This document shows, in pieces, positions 1 to 7,066 of a stretch of 64,000 nucleotides of DNA. The DNA is taken from contig NZ_CP120677.1 of assembly GCF_029537395.1 (NCBI RefSeq), positions 248,001 through 312,000 of the forward strand, written 5' to 3'. Position 1 is the stretch's first letter, and every line of letters begins with the position of its first letter. The position numbers and the translations under genes were made by a program. The notes below the pieces were generated by a model that was given only the letters and a program-made list of their open reading frames with translations, did not search any database and was not told where the DNA came from. The stretch comes from Tissierella sp. Yu-01 (GTDB lineage: Bacteria > Bacillota > Clostridia > Tissierellales > Tissierellaceae).

Positions 1-2
1 GT

Positions 3-329
3 ACAAAACCTGATTACGGATTTTGCGAGTATCTTGACGGAGAGTATAAAGAATCCAATATTTTAACTAGGTATTCGCAAGCTGTTACTGAGGCCGGAGA
101 AGAAAGTGAAAGAATTAAGTTTCGTACACTACCGGCAATAAAAGCTATTTGTATTTATCATAAGGGAACTTATGACTTACTGGGAGAGGCTTACGCATAC
201 ATTATGAAGTATGCAAATGAGAATGGCTACAAGGTATCTGGATTGGCTCGTGAATGCTATATTGATGGTATCTGGAACAAGGATAATACTAATGAGTGGC
301 TTACAGAAATACAATTGCCAATAGAATAA
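3..329 (+). CDS. C-terminal part of a GyrI-like effector-binding regulator (gene cut by window edge)
   Basis: An open frame runs from the left edge to a TAA at 327-329 and encodes about 108 residues. The text (YLDGEYKE, RTLPAIKAICIYHKGTYDLL, YVKSGLARECYIDG-like end, TEIQLPIE) has the pattern of the GyrI-like small-molecule-binding domain found at the C-terminus of BmrR-type MerR or AraC regulators. The characteristic elements are the YHKGTYDLL strand-helix and the final acidic-hydrophobic strand ending in QLPIE. The DNA-binding N-terminus lies outside the window, so MerR versus AraC type cannot be decided. A stem-loop terminator follows directly. The family assignment is from recognition of the domain pattern; the ligand is unknown. 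Confidence 0.7.
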   Translation, partial: TKPDYGFCEYLDGEYKESNILTRYSQAVTEAGEESERIKFRTLPAIKAICIYHKGTYDLLGEAYAYIMKYANENGYKVSGLARECYIDGIWNKDNTNEWLTEIQLPIE

Positions 330-350
330 TATATATACACATTGGTTTCC

Positions 351-395
351 AACCGTCAACTAGGAGATATGGTCTCTTGGATGGCGGTTTTAAAT
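351..395 (+). terminator. Rho-independent terminator after the GyrI-like regulator
   Basis: An imperfect 17-bp stem has arms 351-367 and 373-389 (AACCGTCAACTAGGAGA against TCTCTTGGATGGCGGTT, one mismatch and three G-U pairs). A TTTT run follows, 20-60 bases after the stop codon. From there to 557 the sequence is AT-rich and I see no gene. Confidence 0.65.
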
Positions 396-557
396 ATTTA
401 TAATCTATTTAGGGGTATATTTACATTAAATCAATATTTTGCTAATATATTACCAGTGGTAATAAACATGCGATTGAGTGTCAAACAGTACCATTTGATC
501 AAGTAATAGACATGGTATATTAAGAGGAAGTCTTTTAGTTTAAAAAGGGGATACATA

Positions 558-968
558 ATGAGTTCAGAAAGAAGAAAGCTGTTAAATCATATGATTATTT
601 TTATAGTATTTATAATTTTGGTTACTGTGCTTACGTTATCCATTCTCTATTTTAAGTACATTCACAAGGAGAATAATCTTGTTCTATATATAAATGAAGA
701 TAATACGCAGAAAGTTTATATTTTGGGGACAATACACGAATATAATTTTAAATCATTTCTTAATTATTCTTACTTGGATGTACAAAATGTAATTGAAAAC
801 ATTAGGCCGGATTTGCTACTTTTAGAAGTTGGCCAAGAAACTTATAATGAATATGGTGTTGTTAAGTCGCCTGTAGAAATGATTCCACTATGGTGCTACG
901 CCTTAGAGGAGGGTATGAGGGTTAATGGCGTTGATTGGTTTGAAGTAACAGAAAATAGCAGGAGCTGA
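558..968 (+). pseudogene. Truncated duplicate of the TraB-like membrane protein gene at 49690
   Basis: This 136-codon frame is a partial second copy of the 268-codon gene at 49690-50496. By eye about 118 of 136 residues are identical and the DNA is roughly 90% identical. It keeps the N-terminal membrane helix (residues about 11-31) and the first GxxH motif (GTIH, residues 57-60) followed by the PDLLLLE strand. It ends at SRS, where the full copy continues with WTTNKERDD, so it lacks the second GxxH motif (GSTH). Homology stops abruptly at about base 966, where the remnant of a DOPA-dioxygenase gene begins, which suggests a deletion joined two genes. The 20 bases upstream also resemble the upstream of the intact copy. 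A good ribosome site (AAAAGGGG) remains, so a short membrane peptide could still be made. Confidence 0.8.
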
Positions 969-1385
969 TTTCAAAGAAAACAGAATATGATAATTCTTGG
1001 GCATTGACCATGGAACATGGTCAGTATTAGTTCATATGTATCCAGATAGAGATATCCCTGTATTTCAAATTAGTATAGATGCTTATGCTCCTCCAGAAAC
1101 ACATTACAAAAAGGGAAAGTTGATTGGCATAAGGGAAGTAAAGGCTTTGATTGGGCGTATGAGTTTGATGATTATATAAATGAAAATATTATAAGTAAAA
1201 ATCATAATAATATTTTGAAATTTAATGAATTAGGTGATGTTGCAAAGCTTGCAGTACCGATTCCGGACCATTTTTATCCTTTATTATATGTACTTGGAGC
1301 CTCAGATGAAGAGGATAAAGTAACTGTTTTTAATAAATCCTGTGAACTAAGGTCGTTAACAATGACAGGTTACCTTTGGGAATAA
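969..1385 (+). pseudogene. Broken 4,5-DOPA extradiol dioxygenase (LigB/YgiD family) gene
   Basis: Three pieces in different frames spell the C-terminal half of a YgiD-type extradiol dioxygenase. The first is SKKTEYDNSW, with a one-base slip near 1002 before IDHGTWSVLVHMYP. The second is IPVFQISIDAYAPPETHYKKGK. The third is LIDWHKGSKGFDWAYEFDDY through PIPDHFYPLLYVLGA to LTMTGYLWE with a TAA at 1383-1385. Between the second and third pieces a stretch of about 25 residues is missing, including the conserved GNIVHNL segment. The 5' half is gone and the fragment is fused to the truncated TraB-like gene. Start loss, frameshift and internal deletion together make this a clear pseudogene. Confidence 0.82.
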
Positions 1386-1427
1386 CTCAAAACAAGTAAA
1401 CTTTTAAGACATGCTAAAATTTCTAAA

Positions 1428-2375
1428 GTGAGGGGGATTCTTATCAATAAAATAATAACTGAGTCTTGGATAAAACTGAAAGGTAGTCTTAATCATGAGG
1501 ATTATAATTTGATAAATGATCTTCAGATAGAATGTTCCCGTAGAGATCATATTAGTTTGAAGCTGGAACTGGATTATAAGCTAGAGGATGCTGTAAATAG
1601 TACTAATAAAACCAGCATTAATGACATTAATGAGTTCATGTACTTTGATGGTAAGAAACTAATAGGATATATAGGCATATGTAGTTTTGGTGGTACAAAG
1701 GCACCTCTAGAAATAACTGGCATGGTGGATCCCGATTATAGACGCAAGGGAGTTTTTTCTAAATTGTTTGAATTAGTCATTATAGAATGTAAACGTAGGA
1801 AAGCAGGTAACATCCTTGTTTTATGCGACAGAAAATCTGTTACCGGGCAAAAATTTCTTGAGAAAGTAGGAGCGGTATATAAATATTCGGAATACGAAAT
1901 GTATCTAGCTGATGAATCCAATGTTATCAATGAAGAACAAATGCGTGGCATCAAATTCAGAAAAGCTACTAATATAGATGCATATGAAGTAGCCCGACAA
2001 AATAAAATTTATTTTGTTGACCATACGAATCAAGAGAATAATGATGTTCCAAATGAAAAGATTCTTTTACCAGAAGACGAAGAAAAGCGAGGTATGACCA
2101 TTTATTTGGCGGAAAAGGATGCGCGAGTCATCGGAAAAGTCCACCTTCAGATGATTAATGGAGTTGGTGGGATTTACGGATTAGGTGTATTACCCGATAA
2201 TCGTGGGAAGGGCTTCGGCCGAGCAATATTGCTTAAATCCATAGAAAGACTTAAGGATGTGAAAGCTAAGGAGATAATGCTTCAGGTTGCAGCTAAGAAT
2301 GCAATAGCTCTCAAATTGTATAAATCCTGTGGATTCCGGGAAACTTCTGTAATGGACTATTTTAAGTTGGGATGA
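1428..2375 (+). CDS. Tandem GNAT-family N-acetyltransferase
   Basis: The 315-residue protein carries two GNAT folds. The first (about residues 70-160) has the acetyl-CoA loop as DPDYRRKGVFSKLF, and the second (about 175-310) has LPDNRGKGFGRAIL followed by the AAKNAIALKLYKSCGF motif typical of the family. Double-GNAT proteins usually acetylate small amines or antibiotic-like molecules; the substrate here cannot be read from sequence. The start is uncertain. The GTG at 1428 lacks an upstream ribosome site, and a strong purine run (GAGGGGG) lies just inside the gene, so translation may begin a few codons later at a non-ATG codon. Neighbours on both sides are pseudogenes, but this frame has no visible lesion. 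Confidence 0.8.
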   Translation: MRGILINKIITESWIKLKGSLNHEDYNLINDLQIECSRRDHISLKLELDYKLEDAVNSTNKTSINDINEFMYFDGKKLIGYIGICSFGGTKAPLEITGMVDPDYRRKGVFSKLFELVIIECKRRKAGNILVLCDRKSVTGQKFLEKVGAVYKYSEYEMYLADESNVINEEQMRGIKFRKATNIDAYEVARQNKIYFVDHTNQENNDVPNEKILLPEDEEKRGMTIYLAEKDARVIGKVHLQMINGVGGIYGLGVLPDNRGKGFGRAILLKSIERLKDVKAKEIMLQVAAKNAIALKLYKSCGFRETSVMDYFKLG

Positions 2376-2483
2376 TGAGAGGTAATAAATGTCTATAAAC
2401 TAATAGATAGGAGTTTTATATGTAATATGACAATATTAGTGCGATAAATAAGTTTATTAATCTTATATTAGGAAGGTGAATCC

Positions 2484-2888
2484 ATGGGACATATTACAAG
2501 CAAAGATGCCTATAAGAATTTAGAAGAGAGAATCAATTGGTTTACACAAGTGGCTCCGCCATCTGACAGTTTGTATAAAATTTTACAAGTTCTATATACA
2601 GAAACTGAAGCTAAATGGGTAGCGTTATTGCCAGTTCGTCCATTTACTGCAAAGAAAGCAGCAAAAATTTGGAATACCAGTGAAGGGAAAGCAGAGGTTT
2701 TTCTAGAGCATCTTTGCGCGAAGGCGTTATTAGTGGATTCGTTTTATAAAGGTGTACGTCAATTTACAATGCCACCACCAATGGCAGGGTTTATTGAATT
2801 TGCATTAATGCATACAATAGGCGATATTGATCAGAAATATTTAAGCGAATTGTACTAATAATATATGAACGTAGGAGAGAATGTAACT
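2484..2888 (+). pseudogene. N-terminal fragment of a (4Fe-4S)-binding oxidoreductase-type protein
   Basis: The frame starts with a good ribosome site (GGAAGGTGAATCC) and reads MGHITSKDAYKNLEERINWF, then YKILQVLYTETEAKWVALLP and PPPMAGFIEFALMHTIGDID. This is the N-terminal helical domain I recognise from much longer (over 300 residues) clostridial 4Fe-4S-binding proteins. It stops after SELY at two consecutive TAA codons (2856-2861). The continuation in the same frame (YMNVGEN) still matches the expected sequence, so the stops look like point mutations in a decaying gene. At about 2889 the reading switches to a different gene family. None of the Fe-S cysteines survives. The family call rests on memory of the domain and is moderate. 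Confidence 0.6.
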
Positions 2889-3165
2889 CCGGACGAACCT
2901 TTAGGGGTTGGCGGGTTGGCTCTACATGAATGGATGACTGACGGTAGCGTAGAAACCGATAAGGTATTTGCAGAAGGTGGAGCAAATCTTGGCGCTGTTG
3001 TATGTGGTAGATTAACTTATGATTTATCCAATCCGTGGTGGAAAGAAAATGGGCCAACAGGTGAGGCAAGACTGCCTGTTATTGTAATTTCTGATGATCA
3101 ACCAGATCTCATCATACCCAATGGCGTATATATATTTGTTAAGGATGAAGATACAGCTTATAAGC
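2889..3165 (+). pseudogene. Internal fragment of a dihydrofolate-reductase-like (RibD C-terminal type) protein
   Basis: In the same frame as the preceding fragment the sequence becomes GVGGLALHEWMTDG, then ANLGAVVCGRLTYDLSNPWW and TGEARLPVIVISDD. This is the middle of the RibD-C/dihydrofolate-reductase-like family (the VCGRRTYD and PVVVIT signatures). The N-terminal NADPH-binding strand with its MSLDGFIA-type motif and the C-terminal GG.N strand are missing. The fragment is fused in frame behind the Fe-S gene fragment and runs out into the ribosome site of the next gene. This is the scar of a deletion between two genes, not a functional enzyme. A peptide from an ATG at 2865 is possible but has no proper ribosome site. 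Confidence 0.68.
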
Positions 3166-3192
3166 CATTAATTAATTTGGAGGTAAAATTAG

Positions 3193-3942
3193 ATGAATAT
3201 AAAATTTGATGCAAATAAAATCGTTATTAAACTTTGTATGAGTGGGATGAACTTGGAGGATAGTGGGAACATTGAAGATGCAAACATAATGTTTCAAAAA
3301 GCATGGCAAGAAGCAGCAGACGACTATGAAAGATTTATTGCAGCTTATCATTTAGCTCGTCAACAAAAGAGTATTACAGAAAAATTGAAATGGATGAAAA
3401 CATCTTTACAGTGTGCACTAAATATAAATGATGATAATGTTAAGAGTGCATACTCAACGTTATATTTAAACATTGCCAAATGTTATGAAGAGTTGAGTGA
3501 TTTTGATAATGCAAAAAGAAATTATGAATTGTCTAATTCATATAATGTTGCACCTTCTGATGAAGGACCATTTTATCATGGGACAAAGGCAGATTTGCAG
3601 GTTGGGGATTTACTGATAGCAGGTGGAAATTCAAATTACAAACCTGAGCTTAAAATGAACCACATTTATTTCACTGCCAATGTCAATGGCGCAGGTCTTG
3701 CAGCAGCATTAGCAAAAGGGGAAGGAAGAGAACGCGTTTATATAATAGAACCAACAGGTGAGTTTGAAGACGATCCAAATGTTACTGACAAAAAATTCCC
3801 GGGTAACTTAACACGATCTTATCGTTCACAAGAACCATTAAGAATCATTGGTGAAGAAAAAGAGTGGGCGAAACTGACAACTAGGTCGCGACGCAAATGG
3901 CGCGAAAATTTAGCTAAAAATAAGGGCGAAATTATTAATTGA
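3193..3942 (+). CDS. arr: TPR-fused NAD+-rifampin ADP-ribosyltransferase (Arr family)
   Basis: Residues 125-249 form a complete Arr domain, beginning GPFYHGTKADLQVGDLL and containing MNHIYFTAN, EPTGEFEDDPNVTDKKFPGN and TRSYRSQEPLRI. Arr inactivates rifamycins by ADP-ribosylation from NAD+. The residues matching the known catalytic set of mycobacterial Arr (His19, Tyr49, Asp84) are here His129, Tyr159 and Asp194, with identical spacing. The first 120 residues are an added helical region with tetratricopeptide-like pairs (AAYHLARQQKSITEKLKWMK, YLNIAKCYEELSDFDNAKRN). Stand-alone Arr proteins are about 140 residues, so this is a fusion. The ribosome site (GGAGG at 3179-3183) lies nine bases before the ATG. 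The gene sits among pseudogenes, suggesting an acquired or rearranged locus. Confidence 0.9.
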   Translation: MNIKFDANKIVIKLCMSGMNLEDSGNIEDANIMFQKAWQEAADDYERFIAAYHLARQQKSITEKLKWMKTSLQCALNINDDNVKSAYSTLYLNIAKCYEELSDFDNAKRNYELSNSYNVAPSDEGPFYHGTKADLQVGDLLIAGGNSNYKPELKMNHIYFTANVNGAGLAAALAKGEGRERVYIIEPTGEFEDDPNVTDKKFPGNLTRSYRSQEPLRIIGEEKEWAKLTTRSRRKWRENLAKNKGEIIN

Positions 3943-4137
3943 ACATATTCCAAATAGGTAAAATAGGAAAATGCAATGTTTTATGATAACAATAGGTTCT
4001 TTGTTGAGCAAAAATTAAAGAGCATTAAATTTTGAAAAATATCTGATTAGATCTAAATAAATAAATTGAAATAACAATATCTCTTATCTTATTTGTTTAT
4101 TTTATAAATATGACATACTGTAAAGGAGCTGAATTAA

Positions 4138-4860
4138 ATGAATAATATAGTAATGCTAGATATTAACTTTGAGTATGGAAATGATATGCAAACTATAAAT
4201 CCTGTTCTATTAATAAGTAAAAATGATGTTGTTTTAGTTGATTGTGGATATCCTAATTTTTTATCTTTATTAGAAGATGAAATTAAATTAAAAGGTATAG
4301 ATCCTAATTCCCTAACTAAAGTATTGATTACACATCATGACGATGACCATATGGGTGCCTTATCAGAGTTAAAAGAAAAGTATCCAAATATTAAAGTAGT
4401 TGCTAGTGAAATTGATAGTGACTATATTTCGGGTGAAAAGAAATCTCTTAGGTTGGAACAAGCAGAGGAAGTCTTAAAGGATTTGCCTGAAGAACAAAAA
4501 CAATTTGGAATAGAATTTTGTGAGTCTCTAAGAAAAGTAAAACCTGTTAATATAGATATAATGGTTAATGATGGTGACTATTTTGATTGGGCAGGAGGAT
4601 GCCAAGTGATATCTACACCAGGTCATATGCCAGGCCATATTTCTTTATATTTGAAAGAGACTAATTCTATAATAACTGGTGATGCGGCAGTTATAGAAAA
4701 TAATAAATTAGTAATAGCAAATCCGCAGTTTGCACTTGATATTGAATTAGCTGAAAAGTCGTTGGGAAAACTCATATCTATGAATGCAGATACTTATTAT
4801 TGTTATCATGGAGGGAAGTTAGTTAGATCTGCAGAAAACATACTATGCCCAATTAAATAA
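4138..4860 (+). CDS. Metallo-beta-lactamase-fold hydrolase
   Basis: The 240-residue protein has the family layout. LVDCGYPNF is the first Asp strand, THHDDDHMGAL the metal motif (positions about 61-71), STPGHMPGHISLYL the third metal ligand, ITGDAAV the bridging Asp, and YCYHGGK the last His. In the metal motif the second His of HxHxDH is Asp (HHDDDH), a variant that recurs in clostridial members of this superfamily. It is probably a thiol-ester, lactone or phosphoester hydrolase, with no evidence for beta-lactam cleavage. The ribosome site AAAGGAG precedes the ATG. The gene is 17 bases from the following acetyltransferase and probably co-transcribed with it. Confidence 0.85.
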   Translation: MNNIVMLDINFEYGNDMQTINPVLLISKNDVVLVDCGYPNFLSLLEDEIKLKGIDPNSLTKVLITHHDDDHMGALSELKEKYPNIKVVASEIDSDYISGEKKSLRLEQAEEVLKDLPEEQKQFGIEFCESLRKVKPVNIDIMVNDGDYFDWAGGCQVISTPGHMPGHISLYLKETNSIITGDAAVIENNKLVIANPQFALDIELAEKSLGKLISMNADTYYCYHGGKLVRSAENILCPIK

Positions 4861-4877
4861 TAGAAAGGAGTTTTTTT

Positions 4878-5420
4878 ATGCTATTTGAATCAACCAGAAT
4901 AACTTTACGAAAAATGACTGTACAAGATACAGAGGTTTATCATAAATGGAGAAATGATATTGAAGTTATGCAGTCTACTGCTCCGATGTTAGATGTTTAT
5001 CAAATTGAAGAAACTGAAGAATTTGTGACACAAGTTATATTAGGATCTCACTCTTCAAAGTGCTATATTATAGTTGATAAGGAATCTAAGAAACCAATTG
5101 GAATTACTTCTTTAATTAATATTGATTATAAAAATCGTAATGCTGAATGTATTATTGATATTGGAGATAAGGAGTCATGGGGGAAGGGGTATGGAGCGGA
5201 AGCCATGAAATTATTACTTGATTTTGGGTTCTTAGAGATGAATTTACATAGGATAAGTCTAAGAGTTTTCTCCTTTAATAGCAGGGCTATAAACCTATAT
5301 GAGAAACTAGGTTTTCAACAGGAAGGAAAATCTAGAGAGAGTATCTATCGTAATGGGAAATGGCATGATATCATTCATATGTCAATTATTCAAAATGAAT
5401 ATGTAGAAAAGATGAAGTAA
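4878..5420 (+). CDS. RimJ/RimL-type GNAT acetyltransferase
   Basis: The 180-residue single GNAT domain is of the RimJ/RimL subfamily. It begins LFESTRITLRKMTVQDTEVYHKWRND, carries the CoA-binding DKESWGKGYGAEAMKLLL motif around residues 95-112, and has the FNSRAINLYEKLGFQQEGKSRES signature near the C-terminus. Such proteins acetylate N-terminal amines or small molecules; the substrate is not readable. The ribosome site is GAAAGGAG. It is the second gene of a likely two-gene transcript with the metallo-hydrolase and is closed by a strong terminator at 5472. Confidence 0.85.
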   Translation: MLFESTRITLRKMTVQDTEVYHKWRNDIEVMQSTAPMLDVYQIEETEEFVTQVILGSHSSKCYIIVDKESKKPIGITSLINIDYKNRNAECIIDIGDKESWGKGYGAEAMKLLLDFGFLEMNLHRISLRVFSFNSRAINLYEKLGFQQEGKSRESIYRNGKWHDIIHMSIIQNEYVEKMK

Positions 5421-5471
5421 TAGAAATCAATGCTTCAATGCGGTGATAAATACGATATCTCAACTCGACTT

Positions 5472-5515
5472 TAACCCTCGATATGGTTCATAGGAACATA
5501 TCGAGGGTTAGTTTT
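5472..5515 (+). terminator. Rho-independent terminator after the GNAT gene
   Basis: A near-perfect stem is formed by TAACCCTCGATATG and its complement ending CATATCGAGGGTTA (arms about 5472-5485 and 5497-5510), followed by GTTTT. It closes the metallo-hydrolase/GNAT transcript. Confidence 0.8.
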
Positions 5516-5551
5516 CGTAAAAAATGAACCTTATTAAAGGCATAGATATAT

Positions 5552-5621
5552 TTGGTCTACGGAGCGTGGATTACTTATTTAAGTATATTAATTTATACTA
5601 GAGTCGAGGTGAACACAATTT
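5552..5621 (+). promoter_or_regulatory. Orphan copy A of a 70-bp promoter/leader element shared with the cassette at 16160
   Basis: This 70-base segment aligns without gaps to 16160-16229. The first 22 bases (core GGTCTACGGAGCGTGGAT) are identical, as is the ribosome-site block GAGGTGAACACAAT. A -10 box lies at the same offset in both (TATACT here at 5594-5599, TATAAT at 16202-16207), while the DNA between has diverged. Here no gene follows: after the ribosome site there is only a five-codon frame from a TTG at 5620, then a terminator at 5644. The conserved GC-rich block sits upstream of or over a weak -35 region, as expected for a regulator binding site. The promoter role is inferred. Confidence 0.65.
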
Positions 5622-5643
5622 GATTAATCAAAACTAATTTATT

Positions 5644-5678
5644 GACGATAGAAAAAAATAAAATCTATCGTCTTTTTT
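5644..5678 (+). terminator. Terminator ending the short orphan transcript before tetR
   Basis: GACGATAGA at 5644-5652 pairs with TCTATCGTC at 5664-5672 across an 11-base loop, followed by TTTTTT. It lies between the orphan leader (copy A) and the tetR promoter at 5681, so a transcript started near 5605 would be only about 75 bases long. Confidence 0.8.
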
Positions 5679-5680
5679 AT

Positions 5681-5727
5681 TTGACAAAATTGAGTATTAA
5701 TTTTATAATGAGTTTAAATTCACTCAT
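5681..5727 (+). promoter_or_regulatory. tetR-gnat promoter with a palindromic operator
   Basis: TTGACA at 5681-5686 and TATAAT at 5704-5709 are separated by exactly 17 bases, a consensus sigma-A promoter. Overlapping the -10 and start is an inverted repeat TGAGTTTAAATTCACTCA (5709-5726, arms TGAGT and ACTCA). It is well placed to be the operator through which the following TetR-family protein represses its own operon. Confidence 0.8.
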
Positions 5728-5740
5728 AAGGAGAAAGTTT

Positions 5741-6346
5741 ATGCCTCGAACTAAAGAGCAATTTGAAGAAATGCGAAAAGCAACAAGAGATAAAATTCAA
5801 TTCGCTGCAATGCAATTGTTTGTTCAAAAAGGATTTGGATCAACAAATGTTCAGGAGATTGCCGATTTAGCTGATATTAGCATAGGTCTATTATATCGCC
5901 ATTATAAGACTAAAGAAGAATTATTTAATGAATTAGTTGATTATTCATCTGAGGGTATAAAAGAGATTATTAACTTGTTTGAACAGGAGTATTCACCCAA
6001 AAAACTAATAAAACAATTTGTTGATGTAGTATATAACGACATGAAAAATGATGAAGAACTAGCTAATCTATTAGTTCTTTTGGCACAATCATTTTTGTCA
6101 GGAGCAGCCAATATTAAACAAGATGAAATTATCCAACTTAATATTAAAGCACTACAAGCTACTGCTAAGCTTATTGAAAGAGGGCAGAGTCTAGGTGAAT
6201 TCCGTCCTGGAAATCCGTATGAATTAGCGGAGTATTTCTATTCAGCAATACAAGGATTAGCGGTTATGAAAATCACATTAAAAGATAGATTTATTATGCC
6301 ATCCCCATCTGTAATAACTGCTTTTTTATTTAAGGAAGGAGAATAA
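5741..6346 (+). CDS. TetR/AcrR-family transcriptional regulator
   Basis: The ATG at 5741, with AAGGAG at 5728-5733 and a consensus promoter at 5681, gives a 201-residue protein beginning MPRTKEQFEEMRKATRDKI. An upstream extension of the frame would cross the preceding terminator and promoter and is rejected. The TetR helix-turn-helix is at about residues 15-60 (FVQKGFGSTNVQEIADLADISIGLLYRHYKTKEELF), followed by an all-helical ligand-binding domain. The acetyltransferase starts three bases after the stop, so the regulator presumably controls both genes through the palindrome at 5709-5726. The inducer is unknown. Confidence 0.9.
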   Translation: MPRTKEQFEEMRKATRDKIQFAAMQLFVQKGFGSTNVQEIADLADISIGLLYRHYKTKEELFNELVDYSSEGIKEIINLFEQEYSPKKLIKQFVDVVYNDMKNDEELANLLVLLAQSFLSGAANIKQDEIIQLNIKALQATAKLIERGQSLGEFRPGNPYELAEYFYSAIQGLAVMKITLKDRFIMPSPSVITAFLFKEGE

Positions 6347-6349
6347 TAT

Positions 6350-6961
6350 ATGATATCGGAAGATTATAAGTTAACAGTAATTCGAGCGGACAAATTGGAT
6401 TTTGATGTTAGGCAACAAATGTCCGAAATATTTGCAGAGGGATTTACACAATGGCTTGGCTATTTTTCAAAGGATAAAAACATAATAGCAAAAGCATTTG
6501 CCCATATGTTTGTTTTAGACCAATTTTATGTAGCAGTTGAGGGTAATAAAATTGCGGGAATGGCTGCGTGTACTGACTGTAGAACACTGGCGTTGAAATT
6601 AAATAAAAAAGAATTGAGAAAGCACTTAGGCTTTTTAAAGGGTAGTATTGCAGGAGTTGTTTTAAAAAAAGAATTTGAAAATCCTTTTAAAAATCCACCT
6701 CTTGAAACAGGTTCTATCGAATTAGTTGGAACAGCAACTGAATTTAGAGGGAAGGGTGTGGCATCGCAGATTATACGCTATATTATTAGAAATACTATCT
6801 ATCGAACGTATTTAATTGAAGAAGTTGCTGATACGAATACACCAGCAATGAATCTATATAAGAAATTGGGTTTTGAGGAATACAGACGAAAACCTGTCCC
6901 ACAAAAGAGGGCTGAGAAAATTGGGATAAATAATTTTATAGCTTTAAAATATATTAAATAA
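6350..6961 (+). CDS. GNAT acetyltransferase co-transcribed with TetR
   Basis: The 203-residue protein has one GNAT domain. Its CoA-binding loop reads TATEFRGKGVASQIIRYII (about residues 125-143), and the C-terminal signature is ADTNTPAMNLYKKLGFEEYRR. The ATG follows AAGGAG and lies three bases behind the tetR stop, so the two form an operon. A TetR-controlled acetyltransferase is the arrangement expected for inducible detoxification of a small amine, but nothing in the sequence identifies the substrate. Confidence 0.85.
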   Translation: MISEDYKLTVIRADKLDFDVRQQMSEIFAEGFTQWLGYFSKDKNIIAKAFAHMFVLDQFYVAVEGNKIAGMAACTDCRTLALKLNKKELRKHLGFLKGSIAGVVLKKEFENPFKNPPLETGSIELVGTATEFRGKGVASQIIRYIIRNTIYRTYLIEEVADTNTPAMNLYKKLGFEEYRRKPVPQKRAEKIGINNFIALKYIK

Positions 6962-6988
6962 TAGTAAATAAAAACAATTAAATTTCCC

Positions 6989-7041
6989 TTGACATTGTTC
7001 GTAAACAGATATATATTTAAGATAAGTGGTACGTACCACTT
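6989..7041 (+). promoter_or_regulatory. Promoter and perfect GntR-type operator of the galactosamine operon
   Basis: TTGACA at 6989-6994 and TATATT at 7012-7017 are spaced by 17 bases. Directly downstream lies a perfect 18-base palindrome AAGTGGTACGTACCACTT (7024-7041). It resembles the amino-sugar operators (dre-type, TGGT...ACCA) bound by HutC-subfamily GntR regulators such as NagR/DasR. Its position over the start site predicts repression by the regulator encoded immediately downstream. Confidence 0.85.
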
Positions 7042-7066
7042 AATATAATATTTAAGGTGTGATTGT

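Noticed and set aside
2865-3209. A 114-codon frame read as an intact dihydrofolate-reductase-like gene
   Set aside because: Its ATG has no ribosome site, its first residues belong to the preceding Fe-S gene fragment, and both ends of the family domain are missing.
4138-4860. The metallo-beta-lactamase-fold protein as an antibiotic beta-lactamase
   Set aside because: It lacks a signal peptide and the motif spacing of true class B enzymes; general hydrolase is safer.
5642-5740. An N-terminal extension of the TetR protein
   Set aside because: The extension crosses a terminator and a consensus promoter; ATG 5741 has the ribosome site and the normal family N-terminus.
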